Source: Caldilineaceae bacterium bin34
Lineage (GTDB): Bacteria; Chloroflexota; Anaerolineae; Caldilineales; Caldilineaceae
Length of the DNA: 64,000 nucleotides
Direction of reading: 5' to 3'
Assembly (NCBI GenBank): GCA_002238555.1
Contig: MPMO01000010.1
Coordinates: 41,008 to 105,007 of the forward strand
In this document: positions 49,501-55,958 of the stretch, one piece after another
How positions within the stretch are numbered: position 1 is the stretch's first letter
Layout of the letters: every line of letters begins with the position of its first letter
The notes under the pieces: model-generated
Told to the model about the DNA's origin: nothing
What the model saw: only the letters and a program-made list of their open reading frames with translations
Databases searched by the model: none
Translations under genes and position numbers: made by a program

Positions 49501-49947
49501 CGCTTCCTCGGAGAATCGGAAGCGGCCCTGGCCGACTTCAACGCAACCCTGAACCTGAAGCCCTACTCGTACTTTGCCCTCTACTACCGGGCCAACACCT
49601 TGCGCGACCTGGACGAACCACTGGCCGCCCTGGACGACTACAGCAGAGCCGTGCGGCTGAACCCGAACTTCACCCACGCCTTCTCCCGGCGCAGTGCCAC
49701 CTACAAGGAACTTGGGCAGTTGCCACAGGCCCTGAACGACATCGACATGGCCATCCAGCTCAATCCCGGCGATGCCAGCTTCTACGGGGAACGGGGCCTC
49801 ATCCGCTCTGCGTTGGGGCAGACGGATCTCGCCCGCGCCGATTTTCAGGATGCCTATTGCAGGTTCCAACGGGCCGGAACCAGTTCGGGAGTGGATTGGA
49901 TTCGATCCCTGTCACCCAATATCGCTGCCGAAGCCGTTTGCGACTGA
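46591..49947 (+). CDS. TPR protein with about 32 tandem repeats; downstream part of the amber-interrupted gene
   Basis: From the first ATG the product is 1118 residues made almost wholly of 34-residue tetratricopeptide repeats (102 bp in DNA) of the form AxxxYNRGxxxxxLGxxxxAxxDFxxAIRLDP. This makes a long superhelical protein-binding scaffold. No ribosome-binding site precedes the ATG, and there is no signal peptide of its own; the frame is continuous upstream to the TAG at 46414. The first residues (ATSALAQGWAYELAGRYPEA) match ATALVQSWAIQASGLYPEAV of the upstream gene. If the amber is read or absent in vivo, the scaffold would be lipid-anchored outside the membrane. Its last codons are duplicated at 52486-52674. 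Confidence 0.85.
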   Translation: MFRSISATSALAQGWAYELAGRYPEAVSGYSQALHFNPELTWALSARGRVRWHLGQLTEALADLDQAILLDPRLAEAHRLRGHVYRELGQPLQAVSNYDEALRLSPDDAATLIGRGELNELLGHPLFAIRDFTQAIRLAPRSAVAYYNRGQVFRDLGQAQQAVDDFDQAIRYRPLFAPAYNARGAVLESLQRYQEALNDLNEAVRLAPDMADAFHNRGTVYLKLEQIQRAWDDFNRALALNPDFAVAYNSRGTILLQLGRAMEALADFDAAIRLQPDFGPALRNRGTAYQTTGLLEEAVSDYSRAIELEPNEPITYIYRASAYDQMGRPRDAVADFSEAIELDPNQAPVFYDRGVLQQELGRLRDALHDFDQAIRLEPDFTAAYHDRAIVKTGLGRLGEALADFSAAIRLDPDFLAAYLNRARLHLGLQQYMEAVQDFGEAIRLDPDLFEAHYQRGLVRHLQFGQLEEAAADFTEAIRITPDHADAHNRRGEVQAALGNPYDAQDDFDEALRLEPEHTAALYNRGLVFLELDRPRDALDDFDAVDRLAPGQATVHHHRGQAREALGFLGAALDDYHAAIRLDPDYTEAYFRRGQVLQQFDRLTEALQDYTAAIRLDPQLAAAWFRRSEVLTALELPVPALSDLAMVLRLDPAHVQAWLNRGVLRQEQGDTARALADYTEALRLDPDLAAAYRNRSTIHLENARLPEALSDLDALIELSPAEANAYYTRGNVHKTLDHPEEALQDYNRAVRLGIEETFLYYNRGTVKIVLGLTREAVEDFTAALQLTADHVPALHSRARAHQALGNLEPALSDLTEVIRLDPANAIAFNDRGMVQQELQMPNAAIADFDEALWLDPTYAAAFHNRAFAKLSVRRYRNAIADFTSALELEPDYASAFHGRGSAWWALVDHTKALADFNEAIRLNPTEADAFGQRGQVFLYMGLFDEALADFDQAIALNPEAARTYCDRGLVYRFLGESEAALADFNATLNLKPYSYFALYYRANTLRDLDEPLAALDDYSRAVRLNPNFTHAFSRRSATYKELGQLPQALNDIDMAIQLNPGDASFYGERGLIRSALGQTDLARADFQDAYCRFQRAGTSSGVDWIRSLSPNIAAEAVCD

Positions 49948-50035
49948 GACAGCCAGTCAGGGCGTAGGTTTCGCGTTCCCGGGCTTCTGGACCCGCCCCA
50001 TTGCCACCGGCCGTGACGGTACCGGTTGGTACAAC
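49759..50035 (+). repeat. Duplicated segment, block 1 copy A (TPR tail and 3' flank)
   Basis: 277 bp covering the last TPR codons, the stop and 88 bp beyond. It matches 52486-52761, with the stop codon and its GAGACAGCCAGTCAGGG flank conserved. Most changes are single-base substitutions. Confidence 0.85.
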
Positions 50036-50536
50036 GGAAACAGTGGGGACCGGACTGTGTACACGGTCCCGCGTTCAATCCTGGGCAGAACGGAGCGGAA
50101 GTTCAGCCCGTTGTGGGCCATGTCTTCAGGGACGTTCCCAAGGCAGCCTCCCTACTGGAGATCGGGTGTTGATACCCGCCGTGCTCCTGCTCCCTGACCA
50201 ACCCATTCAACGCTTTCCAGGTTTGCTGTCAGTCGCCAGCGTTGTCTGAATCCCCCTTGGCACCAGGTCAGGTTCAGGAGGTTTGGGAAGGCGGTTGGAA
50301 TCCTCTCGCCCCCTGTCGGAACGTCGTTGCCGCTTACGCAACGAAACACTGACGAATTCACCGACCGACCCGGACAACGCGGAAACCATTCCGGCAACTC
50401 CCACCATCGTGGCAACTGATGCCCCGGAGGCAATGAGTCCGCAACTCAATCCCAAAATCACACAAGCAGGATGAACGCCATCCACTGTCCTTGTTGCTCG
50501 GATTTAGGGTTGGCCATCAAGCAGATCATGAGTCAA
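50036..50536. other. Extra 500-bp segment absent from the second copy
   Basis: No gene recognised. In the other copy the flanking blocks are joined directly (52761/52763), so this stretch was either inserted here or deleted there. Confidence 0.55.
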
Positions 50537-50970
50537 CGATGAATCTGAGCCTGCCTGCGTTCTTCGGCACGCAGTTGCCGCTCAGCCCAGTCCAAGTTCC
50601 TTGCCGCCAATAGAACAGAGGGCATCGGAACTGGAGGTGGCCCGCAGGCCATGAGCGCTCAGAGTCCATCCTCCCACCTGGCCAGCCGCTCTTCGATGGC
50701 GGCCAGGTGGATTTCCAGATCGTGAACGCTTTCGATGATCTGGTCCCGCGTCTCCTTGAACGTCTGCCCGACGCCACCTCGCCCACTCGCGGCGCAAATG
50801 CAGACTGCCCCTCCGCCAGGTTGTCCACCGCCGCGGCGATGTCGTCCAGCACCTTCAGTGCTGACCGGGTTGACTTCACCACATCCGGCACCAGGACACC
50901 AATTCGAGGCGGGACAACCGCTGGTTCACGTTGTCCGGCTCTCCGTACATGCCCCACTCGCTTTCAACAA
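50537..50970 (-). pseudogene. Decayed copy of the coiled-coil gene
   Basis: Matches 52763-53279. From the ATG at 50950 it reads a start similar to the intact copy (NVNQRLSRLELV against NVNERLARLELV), then loses frame; VPDVVKSTRSALKVLDDIAA continues in another frame and breaks again. Deletions make it about 80 bp shorter than the intact copy. Confidence 0.78.
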
Positions 50971-51191
50971 GCCACGGACCAGCGGTTTCGGCACATGGTA
51001 CTCAACGTCTGTGCACTCGGCACAGCATGTCCGTTGTCGCTTGCAGCCCCGAGCCAAAACGAAAGTGAAACAGGGCTGCCACGACATGGGGATTGGGCTC
51101 CCTCCTTCAAAAAAATATGTATCCTACACACATGTCCGGATTGTCAGGGTCGGCCCATCACAACCGGTTCCCACTTCCCGAAAGCACTCCC

Positions 51192-51899
51192 ATGCACCCC
51201 CAACCCCGCAAGGTCTTCTGGATGGTTCTCATCCTGCTCATGGGCCTGATGCCCGCGGGATGTGTCGACTCCAGCTATGCCCATGAGCACGATGACCTGC
51301 CCGTCCGGGACATCGTGCAACAACCGACGCCCGCACAACTGGCTGACGCGGTGGCCGCACACTTGGTGCCCAAGGACTTCGAAGAGTTCAACCGGCTAAG
51401 GCTGCACTTGGACGTGCGCGGCGACTTGCTGTTTGTCAAAGGCGTGGTCAACACCCGCAGCCATGATTCCGTGTACCACATCCTTGAGGACAAACCCGGT
51501 GTGCATACCGTCGTGCTTACCTACGTTCCCGGCTCCGTCGACGATGAAGTCAACCTGGAATTGGGACGCCTGCTGCACGATATCGGCATGACCACCTATC
51601 TGCCCGCACAGGCGGAGGTCGCCTCCGGGGGTACCGACCTGTTTCTGGCTGGTGTAGAGCGCATCGTGGAACGGGGTGCCCGGATCGGTGTGCACAGCTG
51701 GAGTGCCGGCGGTTCCGAGACCGGAGACACGCTTCCCCGCGATCATCCCGAACACAAGCTCTACCTGAACTACTACCGGGATATCGGCATCGACGAAGAC
51801 TTCTACTGGTTCACGCTGCAGGCTGCTTCGCCGGAAGACATTCACTGGATGACCGCAGAGGAAATGACGCAATACGCCGTCCATACAGATCTGCGCTGA
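51192..51899 (+). CDS. Lipoprotein of ClpP/crotonase-like fold
   Basis: 235-residue putative lipoprotein (MVLILLMGLMPAGC lipobox) with a domain like periplasmic ClpP-related proteins (COG3904 type): HTVVLTYVPGSVDDEVNLEL, then ASGGTDLFLAGVERIVERGA followed by RIGVHSW, then LYLNYYRDIGIDEDFYWFTL. A Ser lies in ASGGTD where the family nucleophile is found, but triad completeness is uncertain. The ATG 51192 was chosen because it directly precedes the signal peptide; the frame is open to 51093. It lies between the two copies of the duplicated segment. Confidence 0.72.
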   Translation: MHPQPRKVFWMVLILLMGLMPAGCVDSSYAHEHDDLPVRDIVQQPTPAQLADAVAAHLVPKDFEEFNRLRLHLDVRGDLLFVKGVVNTRSHDSVYHILEDKPGVHTVVLTYVPGSVDDEVNLELGRLLHDIGMTTYLPAQAEVASGGTDLFLAGVERIVERGARIGVHSWSAGGSETGDTLPRDHPEHKLYLNYYRDIGIDEDFYWFTLQAASPEDIHWMTAEEMTQYAVHTDLR

Positions 51900-51921
51900 T
51901 ACCGCGGTTGTTGGTTTTTGC

Positions 51922-52239
51922 TCAGTCTCGGCGAGGCCCGCGCCGGCGATTCCGGAGCCCGGTGTTTCCTTCCGCGGCATCCACCTCGACCGCAAACACT
52001 TGCCCTTCGATACCGGTCTCGTTGAATCGTCCTGAAAGTTGGTTGTGGGTCTGGCACAGTTCCCGACTGAGTTCCGGATCACTTGGCTCGGTTGCCCTTG
52101 CGTGGTGAAACAGGGGTTCGATCCGGAAATCCGCCAACGTGAAGACCTCCCGGTCTTCCTCCAGGAACGGGCCCGCGAATGGCTGCGTCAACAAAGACTT
52201 GTCGGTTCGCAGTTCAGCAGCCACCCGGGCCAGCAACAT
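51922..52239 (-). CDS. Small hypothetical protein, possibly cut by an insertion element
   Basis: Not recognised. 105 residues with protein-like composition (FTLADFRIEPLFHHARATEP, ETGIEGQVFAVEVDAAEGN). GGGGCAAGG lies just before the ATG, but the IS701-type end at 52249 lies 10 bp upstream, so the N-terminus or promoter may have been lost. It could be spurious. Confidence 0.35.
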   Translation of the reverse strand: MLLARVAAELRTDKSLLTQPFAGPFLEEDREVFTLADFRIEPLFHHARATEPSDPELSRELCQTHNQLSGRFNETGIEGQVFAVEVDAAEGNTGLRNRRRGPRRD

Positions 52240-52248
52240 CGCCTTGCC

Positions 52249-52485
52249 CCAATACTACAGTTGTACATGTTTGCGGCATACTGCAAAGGCCGTTTTGCCT
52301 GCCGTTCCGGAGCTCCCATGCAGGGCAAACGCAAAGTCGGATTCAAAGCAGGACGCCGGCCCTGGATCCTGGCCACCGCGCGGTCTGGTCGGCCGACGCT
52401 GTGCGCCTATGTGGCAGAACACCTGGGGGATCCTGAGGGAGTGGTCGTGCTGGATGAGACGGACATCCCCAAGCAGGGGTGCCAT
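52249..52485 (+). mobile_element. IS701-type transposase remnant with terminal sequence
   Basis: Starts with the 16-base CCAATACTACAGTTGT, followed by about 80 bp of noncoding sequence, then a fragment of a DDE transposase: YVAEHLGDPEGVVVLDETDI then PKQG (first catalytic Asp in VLDET). The preceding AVWSADAV is in another frame. The element stops abruptly at 52485 where the duplicated TPR tail begins, so most of the transposase is missing. Confidence 0.68.
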
Positions 52486-52674
52486 CTCAATCCCGGTGAT
52501 GCCAGCAATTACGGGGAACGGGACCTCATCCGCTCCGCGTTGGGGCAGATGGATCTCGCCCGCGACGATTTTCAGGATGCCTACTGCAGGCTCCAACGGA
52601 CCGAGACCAGTTCGGGGATGGATTGGATTCGCTCCCTGACGCCCGACATCACCGCCGAAGCCATCTGCGACTGA
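52486..52674 (+). pseudogene. Detached TPR tail, fused in frame to the transposase remnant
   Basis: Copy of the last 62 codons and stop of the TPR gene (LNPGDASNYGERDLIRSALG against LNPGDASFYGERGLIRSALG; ending ITAEAICD against IAAEAVCD). It is in frame with the transposase fragment, making a chimeric open frame from 52039 to 52674 that has no sign of being a real gene. Confidence 0.8.
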
Positions 52675-52761
52675 GACAGCCAGTCAGGGTGCGGGTTTCT
52701 CGGTCCCAGGCTTCCGGACCCGTCCATTGCCACCGGCCGTGACGGCGCCGGTAGGCACAAC
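52675..52761 (+). repeat. Duplicated segment, block 1 copy B, 3' flank
   Basis: Noncoding continuation of the duplicated TPR tail, matching 49948-50035. The next block (52763-53279) matches 50537-50970. Confidence 0.8.
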
Positions 52762-52947
52762 ACGATGAATCTGAACCTGCCTACGCGCCTTGGTGTACAG
52801 TTGTCGCTCCGCCAAGTCCAAGTTCCGTTTCGCCAACGAAAGAATCCGTTTTGCCACCCCGGAAAGGACATCCTCATGGCACGGAGGGCATCAGGACTGG
52901 AGGCAACCTGTGGACCCTGAACCTTGCAGGTGCACTCCGAGTCGCCC

Positions 52948-53259
52948 TCAGAGTTCGTCCTCCAGCGTGGCCAGCCGCTCTTCGATGGTAGCCAGATGGA
53001 TTTCCAGAGCGCGAACGCCTTCGATGATTTCGTCCCGCGTCTCCTTGAACGTCTGCTCGGTGTCTGCGATGGCCTGCTGAAGATCGCCCACCCGTGACGC
53101 AATTTCGGACTGCCCAGCCGCCAGGTCGTCCACAGCCGTGGCCACGTCACCCAGCACCTTCAGGGCCGACCGGGTCGACTTCACTACGTCCGGCACCAGC
53201 TCCATGACCAATTCCAGGCGGGCCAGCCGCTCGTTCACGTTGTTCAGCTGTTCGGACAT
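52948..53259 (-). CDS. Small coiled-coil protein (intact copy)
   Basis: 103-residue, strongly heptad-patterned helical protein (MSEQLNNVNERLARLELVME, DVATAVDDLAAGQSEIASRV, ETRDEIIEGVRALEIHLATI). No enzymatic domain, signal peptide or membrane helix; predicted to oligomerise. A decayed paralogue lies at 50537-50970 beside the intact TPR gene, so the original arrangement was probably TPR gene facing this gene tail to tail. Function unknown. Confidence 0.72.
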   Translation of the reverse strand: MSEQLNNVNERLARLELVMELVPDVVKSTRSALKVLGDVATAVDDLAAGQSEIASRVGDLQQAIADTEQTFKETRDEIIEGVRALEIHLATIEERLATLEDEL

Positions 53260-53526
53260 GACTCACCCACTTTCAACAAACTCAATGCCTGGTGGTCCCA
53301 ACCCATAGTACTCGGCGTTCAGGTACTGGGTACAGCATTCGCAGTCGGACATCAAACTCAGCCAAGTCGATCGCTCCCACCCTGCGGGAGACTGTCCCGA
53401 TGTCGAAAACCGATCGATCGTGGACCCTGTGCAGCAACCTGCAGCGACAGCTCCTGATGGTCTCCGCATCCGCGGGGGTGCGAAAACCGTCAGGAGCAGG
53501 TTCAATCAGTGCCCGCGACAACCGAA

Positions 53527-54018
53527 TTAGAACGGCACGTCCTGTCCGTCGTCCATATCGGAACCGGCAGCACCGCCGTCACCGGGAGAACCTCCGGCAT
53601 CCCGGCTGCGCCAATCGCCGCCACCTTGGTTCCCGCCTTGCCAATTGCCACCACCGGAACCGCTGCTCCAGTCGTCGCCGCCAGAGCTGCTGCCCCCACC
53701 GTAACCGCTGCCGGAACCGCCTCCGCCATAGTCACCGACCTGATCATCGCGGCCGCCCAGAAACTGCACGGTCTGGGCGCGCACATCCAACGATGCGCGC
53801 GGCTGACCGTCCTGGCCCATAAAGGCGTTGGACTTCACGCGGCCCGTCACCAGGACCTGGCGGCCCTTGTTCAAGTACCTACCGCAAGGCTCGGCCTGGC
53901 GACCGAAGACCGAAACCCTGAACCAGGTGGTGTCGGTCCTGCGCTCCCCCGACCGGTCGTTGTATACGTTGTTTACGGCGACATTGAAACTGCAAACCTT
54001 GTCTCCGGAAGGCATGTC
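53527..54018 (-). CDS. ssb: Single-stranded DNA-binding protein, exon 2
   Basis: Second exon of the interrupted ssb gene, codons 19-181. OB-fold sequence DMPSGDKVCSFNVAVNNVYN, TTWFRVSVFGRQAEPCGRYL then NKGRQVLVTGRV, a Gly/Ser-rich flexible linker and the acidic partner-binding tip DDGQDVPF. A gene call starting at the ATG 54015 would lack the first beta strand of the OB fold. Joined to exon 1 (55807-55860) it gives a full 181-residue SSB. Essential for replication, repair and recombination, so splicing should be needed unless another ssb exists. Confidence 0.93.
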   Translation of the reverse strand, partial: DMPSGDKVCSFNVAVNNVYNDRSGERRTDTTWFRVSVFGRQAEPCGRYLNKGRQVLVTGRVKSNAFMGQDGQPRASLDVRAQTVQFLGGRDDQVGDYGGGGSGSGYGGGSSSGGDDWSSGSGGGNWQGGNQGGGDWRSRDAGGSPGDGGAAGSDMDDGQDVPF

Positions 54019-54054
54019 GTAGGGTGGGCCGTCTCCGGCTGTCGTAGCGACAGT

Positions 54055-55335
54055 TCAGTCATGGTGGGCCTCCCTCCGAACCGTGCGTGCGACTTTCACC
54101 GCACACGGCTCTCCAGCTCGTACCTGCTCCCGCTCCCTGATGCACACGTCCTCAATTCGGTTCACCCGGTAATCGGTGCCGGGGATCCTCGCCAGCCATG
54201 ATCCCTGCCAGGCGGCCAGATGGCCCCCTTGTGGATCCAGAACGGCATTGACACGGCACCGATGCTTGTGGGCCAGCGTACGGGCCCATGAAGCCTTGAG
54301 GGTTTGCTGGAATCCTCGCAGTGGTCCGCGATCCTCCGCCAGCGCGTAGTACTGGCGCACCGCCTCGAATTCCTCCGCATAGAGAACCCCGATCCGGTGG
54401 TCGTCCAGGAAAGTCCGGTCGCCGCGCTCCGCAGGCTTGCCGCGCCGATGAAACGGCCGGGCAGCCTTCCGCATCAGTTCGGGCGACGAACGCAAGGACG
54501 CAGAGCCATCTTCACGGCACTGCATGCGATAACCGAGGAACTGCACGTCCGAACCTGTGCCCCATGGAATCCACCGGGGTTCCCGGCCACCGGGAGCATC
54601 ACCTCCCGTCAGGCTTCGGAGCACGGCTGTCACCTCGGCAAGCAGGGCCGCTACCGTGTCCCGGCTCCCCGAAGCCGCCAGCAGCAACGCGTTGCTGTAA
54701 CGGAGACTCTTCAGAACCGTTTCATCGCGTTTGCGCTTTAGTGCCGTCCGCGTGGATTCGAGATGGTCGTCCAGGTCCGTCAGGGCCAGCTGTGCACAGA
54801 CACCATGCAGTGATGCAGGTTGCAGGACCCCGCTGAACACCGTGGACGATTCGGGATCGGCCAACGGATAGGCATCGAAGTATCGGTTCAACAGCTCGGT
54901 GAACCGCCCGTCCTGCACCATGTGCGACAACTTGGGTCTGGATGGACATCCAGCGACGGAATTGGACATGGGTACTGCAATCGACGTGACCCACTGCTCC
55001 CCGGCCACCATGGCGCGGGCAGCCCTGAGAGCCGAATGCAGGCCGGTGTCCGGTGCCAGTCCGTGGACAAACCCGGGACCGTGCCCGGTCAGCCAGACGC
55101 CAATGATGCCGGCCAGGACTTCGGCCAAGGCCCGGTCCTGAACCGCATCGCCGCCCCAGCGAAACGTTTGGCCCCGCAGGGCCTCGATGAGCGATGGCAG
55201 TGCCAGGCGTGCATCCACCGTGGCGAACTGCCGATAGAGATTGGGATTGAACAGCAACCGGTAGGCCCTTTGCAGGGGCTGCCGTTTGCGTCCAAGTGTG
55301 AGCAGAGCATCCTGTACCGCTGCGGCGGACTGCAT
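54055..55335 (-). CDS. Group II intron-encoded maturase with inactive reverse-transcriptase domain
   Basis: 426 residues from the ATG 55335 (GAGGT upstream; the frame opens at 55407). It follows bacterial intron-encoded proteins: RAYRLLFNPNLY, LPSLIEALRGQTFRW, GPGFVHGLAPDTGLHSAL (for HGFRPGRGCHTAL), SGVLQPASLHG (for the GTPQGG motif), LRYSNALLLAASGS (for YADD, residues 213-216), VQFLGYRM, and the maturase X-like region RIGVLYAEEFEAVRQYYALA then KASWARTLAHKHRC. The RT aspartates and the IPKxxGKxRPL finger segment are gone, and no HNH endonuclease domain follows. The 3' end of the frame runs through domain V. It looks like a splicing-only maturase. Confidence 0.85.
   Translation of the reverse strand: MQSAAAVQDALLTLGRKRQPLQRAYRLLFNPNLYRQFATVDARLALPSLIEALRGQTFRWGGDAVQDRALAEVLAGIIGVWLTGHGPGFVHGLAPDTGLHSALRAARAMVAGEQWVTSIAVPMSNSVAGCPSRPKLSHMVQDGRFTELLNRYFDAYPLADPESSTVFSGVLQPASLHGVCAQLALTDLDDHLESTRTALKRKRDETVLKSLRYSNALLLAASGSRDTVAALLAEVTAVLRSLTGGDAPGGREPRWIPWGTGSDVQFLGYRMQCREDGSASLRSSPELMRKAARPFHRRGKPAERGDRTFLDDHRIGVLYAEEFEAVRQYYALAEDRGPLRGFQQTLKASWARTLAHKHRCRVNAVLDPQGGHLAAWQGSWLARIPGTDYRVNRIEDVCIREREQVRAGEPCAVKVARTVRREAHHD
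54078..54111 (-). ncRNA. Group II intron domain V
   Basis: 34 nt on the minus strand, starting GAGCCGTGTGCGGTGAAAGT and ending CGCACGCACGGTTC. It folds into the standard hairpin with a GAAA tetraloop; the catalytic AGC triad is at positions 2-4. This is the most conserved part of all group II introns. Confidence 0.93.
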
Positions 55336-55806
55336 TACGCATACCTCGCGGACCGATGCCGTACAAGCCTGTTCCCCTTCGCCCTGCCGCGGATGTTGGT
55401 CCGCCACCGACTACTACGGGAACTCCGTGGCCATGGCATGGCTGCCAACAGGCCATCCCGCGGTCCGTTCCATGTGTCCGTGTCTAGTCTGCTGTAGGTG
55501 CTCCGTTCGATTCCCGTCCGGACGTGCAGTCCGGCGAATCCGCCCTTGGGAGCACAGCCGGCAAGGCGCTCATGCCGGCTGCTTGGGCGGAATGCGGGAA
55601 GGCACCGAGCCTTTCCGCAGTGTCCTGTGAGGCACTCTGGAATCTGGAATTCAGGCAATTCAGCTTTCACCATGGCAGACAGGCGCGCTGCGACATGCTT
55701 TGGTCCCCTGCAGCCTTTCGGCATCGGGTCAGTCGCGGCGCCTGGCACGAACTCCCTTGTGCCGCCGGCTCCACCGGCAAGACACATGGACGGCCTAGCG
55801 GCGCAC

Positions 55807-55860
55807 GCGCATTTCAGGGTCGGCACCGAGATTGCCGACGATGGTCAGAAGTTGATACAT
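55807..55860 (-). CDS. ssb: Single-stranded DNA-binding protein, exon 1
   Basis: Codons 1-18 of ssb: MYQLLTIVGNLGADPEMR, the first beta strand and turn of the OB fold. A strong GAGGAG ribosome-binding site lies 6 bases before the ATG. The frame is closed by the intron, so this exon is too short to be called alone. Transcribed divergently from the M24 peptidase gene. Confidence 0.93.
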
Positions 55861-55958
55861 GAACACTCCTCGCTGGTGTGCAAAACGTAGGGAACCAACA
55901 CCGGCGGCAGCCATTGGTCTGCCTGCCCAGGTGGATTGTCGGATATATTAACAGCAGC

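Larger units (their letters stand above)
54019..55806 (-). mobile_element. Group II intron interrupting ssb
   Basis: 1788 bp on the minus strand, in phase 0 between ssb codons 18 and 19. The 5' end reads GTGCGCC (GUGYG consensus), the 3' end reads CCCACCCTAC (AY consensus), and a canonical 34-nt domain V lies near the 3' end. An internal gene encodes a maturase-like protein. A CCGCATT about 215 nt into the intron could pair with exon sequence AATGCG (candidate EBS1), but this is weak. The 3' boundary was set by the AY rule and by the gap-free SSB alignment (DPEMR-DMPSG). Confidence 0.9.

Noticed and set aside
46564..49869. 1101-residue open frame antisense to the TPR gene
   Set aside because: It exists because the GC-rich TPR repeat lacks stop codons on the opposite strand; sequence is a periodic mirror of the TPR codons and has no independent domain or start signal.
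46600..49900. 102-bp periodicity as satellite DNA
   Set aside because: It is the codon period of 34-residue TPRs.
53263..53521. Two overlapping short minus-strand frames between the coiled-coil gene and ssb
   Set aside because: Protein-like in places, but no conserved motif, no ribosome-binding site and mutually overlapping frames; not supportable.
53527..54015. Complete short ssb starting at ATG 54015
   Set aside because: It would lack the first OB-fold strand, has no ribosome-binding site, and the missing residues are found as exon 1 at 55807-55860.
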